The notes under the pieces are model-generated. The model was not told the DNA's origin. It saw only the letters and a list, made by a program, of their open reading frames with translations, and ran no database searches. From an uncultured Lachnospiraceae bacterium (GTDB lineage Bacteria; Bacillota; Clostridia; Lachnospirales; Lachnospiraceae), in the NCBI GenBank assembly GCA_934339365.1, contig CAKRHW010000035.1, forward strand, positions 1-5,777: 5,777 nt of DNA. The letters are read 5' to 3'. Below are positions 1 to 5,709 of the stretch, one piece after another. Position 1 is the stretch's first letter. Each line of letters starts with the position of its first letter. The position numbers and the translations under genes were made by a program.

Positions 1-71
1 ACATTTGCACCACGCATTACAACTTCTGTACCATTTGCTGTGTAAAGTTTTGAACCACTTACATGTAAACC
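1..71 (-). other. Start of GH5 catalytic module 3, cut by the window edge
   Basis: Residues 1466-1489 (the last one partial) read GLHVSGSKLYTANGTEVVMR then GANV. This is the same opening block as module 1 (KLYDADGNEFVMRGVN) and module 2 (KLYTADGNEFIMRGVN), so a third GH5 module appears to begin here. Only the first strand region is visible. No catalytic residue can be checked, so it could also be a truncated or inactive copy. Confidence 0.75.
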
Positions 72-3000
72 ACTTCCTGTGTTTTCACCAGAATTACCAC
101 CTGTTGTTGGTGCCTGTGTTGTCTGATTCTGTGATGAAGTTGTCTGTGGCTGTGTTGGTGTTTCTCCACCATATGGCTTCTTAGCTGTCTGTGAAATATG
201 TGCAAATACATCTTCACCCCATGGGCTTGTCTTTGTCATAGTAGATGTCATTGTGTTCCTGTCAATTAAATCAAGAACGTTATCTCCTCCACCATTTCCA
301 GTCCATGACCATGCTAAATATCCTTCGCCTTTTTCTTCACAGTAACTCATGATTGTCTTGTATGCAACATCGCTTCCGCTGTGCTTCCATCCAAATTCAC
401 CAATTACTGAACATTTTCCTGAACCCTGTAACTTATCAATGTTGCTCTTAACGACACCATCGTTTCCACCTGCCTGTGAATACATATGTAATGAGAACAT
501 GATGTTTCCTGTGCTGTCTGCATTATAAATAGAATCCATGCTTCCAACTAATCCATCACAATCCTGTCCCCAATTAGGAGCGTCTACCATAAGTACATTT
601 TCAAGTCCTGCATTACGAAGTTTCTTAACGACATCAACGTATGCGCTCATAGCGCTACCGTCACGTCCCCATTCATTTGCAATGTTAACGATTGCATAAT
701 CTTTGTTCTTATTCAGAACATCTTTCATCTTAATCCAGTAATCTGCACACTCATTTAATTCATTTGAGCCGTAATCCGGACCTGTATAATCATGCAATTC
801 GAAGATTGCAATCTGTCCACTCTGACGACATAAATCAACTAAATGCTGAATCTCATCTGCTGAATTTTCCTTACCTGCATTTGACCAGTCAGAACGTTTA
901 CCCATTGAAAGACAGATACGGGCTGCATTTGAGCCATATTCTCCACCTTTAAGGATTCCCTTCGCTTCATCGTCTAATGCTTCTGGTTTCCAGCAATATG
1001 CATAGTTTACACCACGCATAATAAATTCATTTCCATCTGCTGTGTAAAGTTTTGTACCCTGTACGTACATACCCTTATCTGATGGTGCTGCAGTTGTTGG
1101 TTCCTGTGTTGTTGTTGGCGCCTGTGTCGTTGTTGGTGCCTGTGTTGTTGTCTGCGCCTGTGTTGTTGTCTGTGCCTGTGTTGTTGTCTGTGCCTGTGTT
1201 GTTGTCTGTTCCTGTGTTGTCGCAGGTGCCTGTGTCTCACCACTGTTTGCTTCTCCAATAATCTTAGATGAGAATTTACCATCTAACTTTGAAGGATAAG
1301 TAATCTTATATCCGATATACTTCTTACCTGCCAAACTGATTGCAGTTGCAAAATCCTTCGTGATTTTTGCTTCACTTAATTTTTCTAATGCATTTGCAGA
1401 ATAATTTAATCCTACTTTTAATGCCTGTGCAACTTTATCATAACCAACTTCTGGTTTTGCATTCTTCACATCAGACGAACCATGTCCGTAGTTGTTTCCT
1501 TCTGCACCCTTCCATCCTTCTTCATCTTTATCAAATGTAGAAATAATAGAATTGTTGGTTGTAAGTTTGTTAAATAACTTTACATTGTCTACAGTAAATT
1601 CTGCTTCCTTATTAATATCGTTTCCTGTAAAGCTAATCTCTAACGAATCAATTGATTCATTTGTACTTACTGGTGCGTATACAAGTGCTGTATAAGTACC
1701 ATCTCCATTATCAACTTTATTTGTAATCTTAGCATCTGCATCAAATACAACCTTCTGGTCTACTGTACTTGCTGCTGCCTTTACAGCTGCTGTTGATTTT
1801 GCTGATACTTTCTTAGATGATGCTGTGCTTGTTAATACGATATCTTCCCATGGATCATCTTTTGTGCTACATGTAAAGTTTGTAATCTCTACTGTACCTG
1901 AAGCTGTAGATCCTTCTGGTGAATAAATCTTGTAAGCAATCGCACGACAGTCATCTAAATCCTCTAAGGAGTCTGTATATTGCCAGTCTGATGCTTTTGA
2001 CTTCCAGTTTGCTGCCTGTAATGGATATGTAACATTTACGCTTTCGCCCGGCTGAATGATACGGTCTTCCTGCTTTGTTTCTCCCTTAAGGATTCCAGGA
2101 TTTTCTTTCCATGTCCATCCACTACCATTTTTTACAATGATATTGACACAAACCGGTCCATCACTCTTATTTGTCAATGTAGAACTGATTGTCTTATAAG
2201 CACTGAAATCAAGTCCTGTACCACCACGTGCTACTGTCTGTGTCTGTACACCACCGGCAACTTCTGATGTGATATTCTTAAATGATGCTACTAACTTCTT
2301 TCCATCATCAGAAAGTCCAGATGCATCAATATCAGCTCCGCTGAATGAATTCTCTGGATAATCCCATGTGAAGAAAGAAATGCTTCTTGGACGGTTTAAA
2401 TCAACCATATTGTCAGTATACTTATCTTTCGCAAGGTTTAATCCCATTGAGATAAAGTCCATGGTAGAAGGTGTTGTATCATTTCCACACTGAATACGAA
2501 GACCAATCATATGTACTTCCTTCAAATCAGAAGGTGTATCGATTGTCTGTGGCAAGAAACTAATCTGCTGTGTAGTTCCCGGTAATACTTCAATGTAGTG
2601 CTGTGGTGACTGTGTCTCATACCACTTCGCATAAGTATTTCCATTATCATCTGTATAAGAACCAGCCTTAATAATAAGGTTTACCTGTATTGGCATAACG
2701 TTATTATTATTTCTGATTACGAAATCAAGAGTCTTTGCAGAGCTTAAATCAATACCTTCTTCGCTATAGAAATATAAGGTAGGATACTGCTCATTCTTTA
2801 AGTCATAGCTTACTCTGATACCATTGTTGTTAAGCTTTGTCATCTTAGCAACCGAACATGGTTTTGAGTTGTCTCCATTGATTCCAAGTTCCCAGTCATA
2901 TTTTTCAAGTTCATCAGCAGGAATATTTCCTGTATCTTCACTTGGATCCTGTACCGGTGTTTGTCTTCTCTCCGGTGTTGGAAGTGGCTCTACCACATCT

Positions 3001-4466
3001 GTAAACTTCTCACCTGTATAAGTCTTACCTGTATATGCCATCTTAGAAGTATTCTGGATACCATTCTTAGAAGAGAATACCCATTTACCCCAGTCTGTCA
3101 TATCATCCTTGCTAAATGTCTTAGCACTTGTAAGATCAAGCTTGACATCATCACCAGAGTTACCTGCCCATGACCATGCTAACCATCCGATATTCTTCTT
3201 CTGGCAGTAGTCTGTAAGTGCTACTTCATCTACATCCTGATATGCCTGGAAATATCCAAACTCTCCGATTGTAAGACATACACCCTTAGCAAGAATCTGA
3301 TCAATTGCTCTTTGAATAACAGGTGCTGTTGCTGCTTTTTCATCATCTTTTTTGATGTCTCCACCAAATGACCAATATACATGATATGAGAACATAGTAT
3401 TACCTGTTGTATCGGCTGCAAGTACATCCTGGCATCCTTCTACCATAGGTGTTACCTCATTACCATAACCTGTTCCATCGATCATTAAAACATTTTCAAT
3501 TCCATTTTCTCTTAACTTTTTAACGGCTTCTTTGTATGTATTCTTCCATAAATCGCCTTTGTTCCATTCTCCCTGCCATTCGTTCGCAATGTTAACAATA
3601 ACATAGTCCTTATTGGCATTTAAAATGTCTTTTAACTCTGTCCAGTAATTTACAGCAAGATCTGTAATATTCTCTGGTGTATTGTCTCCTGTAAAGTCAT
3701 GGATTTCAAGAACACAAACCATTCCATTTGCTTTACACCAGTCAATTACCTGCTGTACATCCTTTGCATCATTCTTTGTATAAGGATTACCCTTTTGGAT
3801 TTTACCATCTTTATTTGCTGTAAATGGCTGTCCCTGTCCTAATACAATACGTGCAGTATTTGCACCTAATGATGCAATATCATCGAGAGATTTCTTTGTC
3901 TTATCCGCATACCAGTTATGAGGAATATTTACACCTCTCATGACAAATTCATTACCATCTGCATCGTATAATTTGCCATTTTTTACAAACATTCCATCAC
4001 TATGTTCTACTGGTTCTGATGTTGTCGGCTCTTGAGTTGTCTGTTCCTGTGTTGTCTGTTCCTGTGTTGTCTCTGTGTTACTCTTTGCCTTACCTGTGAT
4101 TTTAGATGAGAACTTGCCATCTAAATCCTTGTCGTAAGTCACTTCATAACCGACATATTTTTTCCCTGCCAGGCTTAATGAATTTGCAAAGTCCTTAGAA
4201 ATTGTTCCTAACTTGTCTGTTGCATAATTCACGCCTACTTTTAGTGCTTTCGCTACGGCATCGTATGTTGCAGTCGCCTGGCTTCCCTGCCATCCGTCTG
4301 TATCTTTTGCAAAATCCGAAATGACAGATTCATCATTTGCAACCGACGAAGCACTTTCTGCTGCATTTGCTTTCACTGTTCCTAACAGGCTGTTTGGAAC
4401 TGAGTTCGATAATACCATCGCTCCAGTCAACGCCCATGTCAGAACTTTCTTACTGCATTTATGCAT
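1..4466 (-). CDS. Secreted multimodular endo-beta-1,4-mannanase with tandem GH5 (GH5_8-like) catalytic modules, 3' end outside the window
   Basis: The frame starts at ATG 4466 and stays open for 1488 codons to the window edge, so the C-terminus is missing. The start has a strong AGGAGGA site 5 nt upstream and leads into a signal peptide: MHKCSKK, a hydrophobic stretch at residues 8-23, and a likely cut after KANA (residue 35). Module D1 spans about 48-128 and a TTQEQ linker 131-154. GH5 module 1 (about 158-478) shows FVMRGVN, ARIVLGQG, EIHDFTG, NIANEW with acid/base Glu296, IGEFGY with nucleophile Glu402, and LAWSWAGN. These motifs match bacterial GH5_8 mannanases, which cut the mannan backbone outside the cell. 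Residues 515-972 look like beta-sandwich modules, followed by D2 (974-1073) and a TTTQ linker (1077-1131). GH5 module 2 (1132-1430) has NIANEWG with Glu1265 and IGEFGW with Glu1357. Module 3 begins near 1466. Specificity for mannan rather than another beta-glycan is inferred from the motifs. Any C-terminal cell-wall anchor would lie outside the window. Confidence 0.93.
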   Translation of the reverse strand, partial: MHKCSKKVLTWALTGAMVLSNSVPNSLLGTVKANAAESASSVANDESVISDFAKDTDGWQGSQATATYDAVAKALKVGVNYATDKLGTISKDFANSLSLAGKKYVGYEVTYDKDLDGKFSSKITGKAKSNTETTQEQTTQEQTTQEPTTSEPVEHSDGMFVKNGKLYDADGNEFVMRGVNIPHNWYADKTKKSLDDIASLGANTARIVLGQGQPFTANKDGKIQKGNPYTKNDAKDVQQVIDWCKANGMVCVLEIHDFTGDNTPENITDLAVNYWTELKDILNANKDYVIVNIANEWQGEWNKGDLWKNTYKEAVKKLRENGIENVLMIDGTGYGNEVTPMVEGCQDVLAADTTGNTMFSYHVYWSFGGDIKKDDEKAATAPVIQRAIDQILAKGVCLTIGEFGYFQAYQDVDEVALTDYCQKKNIGWLAWSWAGNSGDDVKLDLTSAKTFSKDDMTDWGKWVFSSKNGIQNTSKMAYTGKTYTGEKFTDVVEPLPTPERRQTPVQDPSEDTGNIPADELEKYDWELGINGDNSKPCSVAKMTKLNNNGIRVSYDLKNEQYPTLYFYSEEGIDLSSAKTLDFVIRNNNNVMPIQVNLIIKAGSYTDDNGNTYAKWYETQSPQHYIEVLPGTTQQISFLPQTIDTPSDLKEVHMIGLRIQCGNDTTPSTMDFISMGLNLAKDKYTDNMVDLNRPRSISFFTWDYPENSFSGADIDASGLSDDGKKLVASFKNITSEVAGGVQTQTVARGGTGLDFSAYKTISSTLTNKSDGPVCVNIIVKNGSGWTWKENPGILKGETKQEDRIIQPGESVNVTYPLQAANWKSKASDWQYTDSLEDLDDCRAIAYKIYSPEGSTASGTVEITNFTCSTKDDPWEDIVLTSTASSKKVSAKSTAAVKAAASTVDQKVVFDADAKITNKVDNGDGTYTALVYAPVSTNESIDSLEISFTGNDINKEAEFTVDNVKLFNKLTTNNSIISTFDKDEEGWKGAEGNNYGHGSSDVKNAKPEVGYDKVAQALKVGLNYSANALEKLSEAKITKDFATAISLAGKKYIGYKITYPSKLDGKFSSKIIGEANSGETQAPATTQEQTTTQAQTTTQAQTTTQAQTTTQAPTTTQAPTTTQEPTTAAPSDKGMYVQGTKLYTADGNEFIMRGVNYAYCWKPEALDDEAKGILKGGEYGSNAARICLSMGKRSDWSNAGKENSADEIQHLVDLCRQSGQIAIFELHDYTGPDYGSNELNECADYWIKMKDVLNKNKDYAIVNIANEWGRDGSAMSAYVDVVKKLRNAGLENVLMVDAPNWGQDCDGLVGSMDSIYNADSTGNIMFSLHMYSQAGGNDGVVKSNIDKLQGSGKCSVIGEFGWKHSGSDVAYKTIMSYCEEKGEGYLAWSWTGNGGGDNVLDLIDRNTMTSTMTKTSPWGEDVFAHISQTAKKPYGGETPTQPQTTSSQNQTTQAPTTGGNSGENTGSGLHVSGSKLYTANGTEVVMRGAN
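178..1073 (-). other. GH5 catalytic module 2 (domain within the mannanase)
   Basis: This covers residues about 1132-1430, close to 300 residues as expected. Visible motifs are KLYTADGNEFIMRGVNYAY, ARICLSMG, AIFELHDYTG, AIVNIANEWGRD with the acid/base Glu at 674-672, LMVDAPNWGQ, NIMFSLHMYSQAGG, SVIGEFGWKHSGSDV with the nucleophile Glu at 398-396, and YLAWSWTGNGGG. The IGEFG-x-x-H-x-x-x-DV stretch follows the canonical GH5_8 pattern more closely than module 1 does. The two modules differ clearly outside the motifs, so they may differ in substrate preference. It sits between the long TTTQ linker and a PQTTSSQNQTTQAPTT linker. Confidence 0.9.
1098..1205 (-). repeat. Six 18-bp tandem repeats encoding the (TTTQxx)6 linker
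   Basis: Six consecutive in-frame units, read on the minus strand, start with ACAACAACACAG or a one-base variant and end in two variable codons. They encode TTTQAQ three times, TTTQAP twice and TTTQEP once. The wider Thr/Gln/Pro linker runs from about 1238 to 1080. Such linkers are flexible, probably protease-resistant spacers between catalytic modules. The near-identical DNA units make copy number likely to vary by slippage. Confidence 0.9.
1248..1547 (-). repeat. Module D2, second copy of the duplicated small protein module
   Basis: This encodes residues 974-1073: IISTFDKDEEGW, AQALKVGLNY, SLAGKKYIGYKITY, LDGKFSSKIIG. By eye the C-terminal 41 residues match D1 at 28 positions. D2 also carries about 18 extra residues in its first half (around GNNYGHGSSDVKNAKPEVG). 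As with D1, it is followed at once by a Thr/Gln linker and a GH5 module, so D-linker-GH5 looks like the unit that was duplicated. Confidence 0.7.
1540..2924 (-). other. Intermodular beta-rich region (modules A, B and C), probably carbohydrate-binding
   Basis: Residues about 515-972 lie between the first GH5 module and D2. Module A (about 515-675) includes LYFYSEEGIDLSSAKTLDF, VNLIIKAG and VHMIGLRIQCG. Module B (about 685-866) includes LDFSAYKTISSTLTNKSDG, VCVNIIVKNGSGWTWKE, IQPGESVNVTYPL and GTVEITNFTC. Module C (about 866-972) has an Ala/Ser/Lys-rich stretch, then DNGDGTYTALVYAP and FTVDNVKLFN. Alternating hydrophobic strands, surface Trp residues and endings such as ITNFTC and VDNVKLF are typical of beta-sandwich carbohydrate-binding modules. 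I cannot assign a CBM family with confidence; the mannan-binding CBM23 and CBM27 families would be the first to test. Confidence 0.55.
3035..3994 (-). other. GH5 catalytic module 1 (domain within the mannanase)
   Basis: This covers protein residues about 158-478. The opening GMFVKNGKLYDADGNEFVMR is the usual start of GH5_8 mannanases. In order there follow ARIVLGQG (first-strand Arg), VLEIHDFTG, VIVNIANEWQGEW with the acid/base Glu at 3581-3579, LMIDGTGYG, NTMFSYHVYWSFGG, LTIGEFGY with the nucleophile Glu at 3263-3261, and GWLAWSWAGN, which carries a substrate-stacking Trp. All expected catalytic positions are present and the length is normal for the family, so I expect activity. It follows a short Thr/Gln linker and is followed by a Pro-rich linker (PLPTPERRQTPVQDP). 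Confidence 0.9.
4026..4070 (-). repeat. Three 15-bp tandem repeats encoding the first linker
   Basis: On the minus strand two exact units ACAACACAGGAACAG are followed by a diverged third (ACAACTCAAGAGCCG). They encode TTQEQ, TTQEQ and TTQEP, followed by TTSEP. The linker joins D1 to GH5 module 1. Its period (15 bp) and its Glu content differ from those of the 18-bp linker ahead of module 2. Confidence 0.85.
4083..4325 (-). repeat. Module D1, first copy of a duplicated small protein module
   Basis: This encodes residues 48-128, directly after the signal peptide. Landmarks are VISDFAKDTDGW, AKALKVGVNY, SLAGKKYVGYEVTY and LDGKFSSKITG. A second copy (D2) lies ahead of the second GH5 module. The FxKDxxGW...ALKVG pattern resembles the N-terminal half of a beta-sandwich carbohydrate-binding module, but the copy is too short for a full one. 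Its function is unknown. Confidence 0.7.
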
Positions 4467-4471
4467 CCTAG

Positions 4472-4478
4472 TCCTCCT
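4472..4478 (-). promoter_or_regulatory. Ribosome binding site of the mannanase
   Basis: AGGAGGA is a near-perfect Shine-Dalgarno sequence with 5 nt (CTAGG) before ATG 4466. It fixes this start, which is also the one that gives a proper signal peptide. Confidence 0.9.
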
Positions 4479-4900
4479 ACTTGTTTGTTGTCTACGAGTT
4501 ACATTTCGGTATTGACTCTAACAGTGCATTCGCTTGCGATTGCCTATTTTTTCACAAATCTTCACCCCTTTCCTTCTCCGCGTAAGCAAAGCCATCTGCT
4601 ATTCATCAATTTACCCTATGACTTTCGTCAGTTTGGACTTACCATAACAGCTCTTCCCCCTGTCTTTCAGGCAAAATACAACTTTCTGAAAAAGAAAACC
4701 CCCCAAAAAAGCTAAAAAAGCCATAGGGTCTTTTACCTTAACAAATCATTGCTTCTGTTAGTGCCAACCTATGCTGATAATTATCTTTCCCTTATTAAAA
4801 TTCCGTTACCTGTTTATCTTTCATTTTTATTCTAAAACTGCTTTCTCACGCCTCTTTTTTCCCTTTTTTTTTGGAATAAAAAGTTTTAAAAAAAATAGAC
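4479..4900 (-). promoter_or_regulatory. Long structured leader upstream of the mannanase
   Basis: No convincing gene lies here. On the minus strand the stretch offers several RNA hairpins: TGAC-GAAA-GTCA with a GNRA loop (4619-4630), CCTG-AAAGA-CAGG (4659-4671), an 18-bp imperfect dyad GCAATCGCAAGCGAATGC (4526-4543), and a GAGT/ACTC stem with an inner TAC/GTA (4496-4518). ACCCTATG at 4729-4722 can also pair with CATAGGGT at 4620-4613. A 10-bp palindrome GATAATTATC lies at 4776-4785. Three tiny ORFs occur: 4645-4628 (5 codons), 4606-4562 (14 codons) and 4555-4544 (GTG-Lys-Lys-stop). I found no clear -35/-10 pair and could not match the region to a riboswitch class I know. A role as regulatory leader is inference. 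Confidence 0.4.
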
Positions 4901-4939
4901 GAAAAATGTTTCAAAAAGAGCTCCCATTCTCTTTGAAAC
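4901..4939 (-). terminator. Terminator-like hairpin between the genes
   Basis: On the minus strand GTTTCAAAGAG (4939-4929) pairs with CTCTTTTTGAAAC (4920-4908), with a 2-nt bulge and an 8-nt loop. It is followed by ATTTTTC and, a little further on, a run of eight T. The shape and T-tract fit an intrinsic terminator reading toward the mannanase. The flavodoxin has its own terminator upstream, so this would end a separate short transcript or act as an attenuator. The opposite direction has only three T after the stem. Confidence 0.45.
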
Positions 4940-5011
4940 TTTACCAAACACTCTAATCTCTCCATACTTTCTCGAACATCTCTTTCTTTTATCCTCTAAA
5001 AGTATATCGTT

Positions 5012-5062
5012 GCATAATATTATATACGTTATTATAACTCTAATAACATGTTATTTTAAATA
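5012..5062 (-). promoter_or_regulatory. AT-rich candidate promoter/operator region with palindromes
   Basis: Two perfect TATAAT boxes occur on the minus strand (5036-5031 and 5024-5019), but neither has a good -35 box at 16-18 bp. A perfect 14-bp palindrome AATAACATGTTATT lies at 5042-5055 and an 11-bp one, GTTATTATAAC, at 5028-5038. In a sequence this AT-rich, -10 matches arise easily by chance, so the promoter call is weak. The paired palindromes would suit a regulator binding over a promoter of a transcript ending near 4901 or reading on into the mannanase. Confidence 0.3.
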
Positions 5063-5209
5063 TATTTACAAAAAATATTATATTTTCCCTATTTTCTTCC
5101 TAATATTTCTCCTTCTTTTTGTCATATTCTCTTTTTCCAATTTTGATATAAAAATCCTATCATCGACCAAAGACAATCATTACATGCTGGCTTCTTCTTT
5201 CTTCCTAAT
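5063..5209. other. AT-rich spacer with no recognisable feature
   Basis: Purine-rich on the minus strand and very AT-rich. The only open frames are very short (for example 15 codons starting MTKRRR near 5122), with no strong ribosome binding site. I see nothing I can support as a gene or RNA. Confidence 0.5.
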
Positions 5210-5241
5210 AAAAAAAGCTGTGCAATCTTTCATGCAACAGC
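5210..5241 (-). terminator. Intrinsic terminator of the flavodoxin gene
   Basis: On the minus strand GCTGTTGCA (5241-5233) pairs with TGCACAGC (5224-5217) with one bulged T and an 8-nt loop, followed directly by seven T (5216-5210). It starts 20 nt after the flavodoxin stop codon. It separates the flavodoxin transcript from the downstream mannanase. Confidence 0.85.
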
Positions 5242-5260
5242 CTTTTCTTCTATCTTTTTA

Positions 5261-5692
5261 TTAAGCATTCGCTAATTCTTTTCCTAAATTCTCACATGCT
5301 GCAGTAGCGGCATCATCTGGAGCTTCCTGACAAATTACGCCTTCTTCTCCAATTACAGTTGCACCGGCAGCTTTCATACGGTCAACCCAGTCTTTCATCC
5401 ATTCTCCATCACCCCATCCATAAGAACCGAATAACGCAATCTTCTTTCCTGAAGCAATTCCTTCTACTTCGGCAACGAATGGCTCCATCTCTGTTTCTTC
5501 TAATACTTCTGCTCCCATTGCAGGGCATCCCATCGCAAAAGCTTCTGCCTCTTTTAACTGTTCTACAGAAGCATCTGAGACTGTTAAAACTTCCGCCTCT
5601 TTTCCGGCTGCTTTAATTCCATTTGCAACAGCCTCTGCCATTGCCTCTGTATTTCCTGTCTGTGACCAATAAATAACTTTTATTTTACTCAT
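5261..5692 (-). CDS. Flavodoxin (short-chain, FMN-binding)
   Basis: The gene encodes 143 residues, normal for short-chain flavodoxins. These are small cytoplasmic FMN proteins that carry one electron at low potential and can replace ferredoxin. Strand 1 (KIKVIYW) leads into the phosphate loop SQTGNT (residues 10-15) and helix EAMAEAVANGI. The first FMN loop is MGCPAMGAEVLEE (54-66) and the second is FGSYGWGDGEW (88-98), in which Trp93 should stack on the flavin. The pattern closely follows clostridial flavodoxins such as that of Clostridium beijerinckii, where the first loop reads MGDE; here it is MGAE. I chose the ATG at 5692 because GAGGAA lies 7 nt upstream and the protein then starts MSKIKV. 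A frame extension to 5746 would add 18 unlikely residues. It has its own terminator. The electron donor and acceptor are not shown by the context. Confidence 0.95.
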   Translation of the reverse strand: MSKIKVIYWSQTGNTEAMAEAVANGIKAAGKEAEVLTVSDASVEQLKEAEAFAMGCPAMGAEVLEETEMEPFVAEVEGIASGKKIALFGSYGWGDGEWMKDWVDRMKAAGATVIGEEGVICQEAPDDAATAACENLGKELANA

Positions 5693-5699
5693 TTTTGTA

Positions 5700-5705
5700 T
5701 TCCTC
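5700..5705 (-). promoter_or_regulatory. Ribosome binding site of the flavodoxin
   Basis: GAGGAA ends 7 nt before ATG 5692 and decides this start over the in-frame ATG at 5746, which would place this site inside the coding region. Confidence 0.85.
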
Positions 5706-5709
5706 GTAT

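Noticed and set aside
1052..1261. Plus-strand 69-codon Val/Leu/Pro-rich ORF
   Set aside because: It is the antisense shadow of the same linker repeats, with no ribosome binding site and a mannanase frame opposite that is clearly the coding one.
1007..1282. Minus-strand 91-codon His/Arg/Gln-rich ORF across the linker
   Set aside because: It is an out-of-frame reading of the 18-bp repeats inside the mannanase; its repetitive QHRHRQ composition comes only from the linker DNA.
2824..3173. Plus-strand ORFs opposite the mannanase
   Set aside because: They lie wholly antisense to the continuous mannanase frame, have no recognisable domains and no good ribosome binding sites.
4479..4735. Known riboswitch (c-di-GMP-I or II, T-box, guanidine, ydaO) in the mannanase leader
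   Set aside because: I compared the leader with the core motifs I remember for these classes and found no convincing match, so I do not name one.
4722..4760. TTGGCA (minus, 4768-4763) as a -35 box for the mannanase
   Set aside because: At 17 bp spacing the -10 position reads TTGTTA, which is too poor a match to call a promoter.
4846..4965. Minus-strand 39-codon ORF beginning MERLECLVKF
   Set aside because: It runs straight through the terminator-like hairpin and homopolymer T and A runs, lacks a good ribosome binding site and ends in a Lys-rich low-complexity tail.
4461..5264. Three plus-strand ORFs of 61-84 codons in the intergenic gap
   Set aside because: They are Phe/Leu/Ser-rich translations of T-rich DNA without ribosome binding sites or family resemblance, and one overlaps the flavodoxin terminator.
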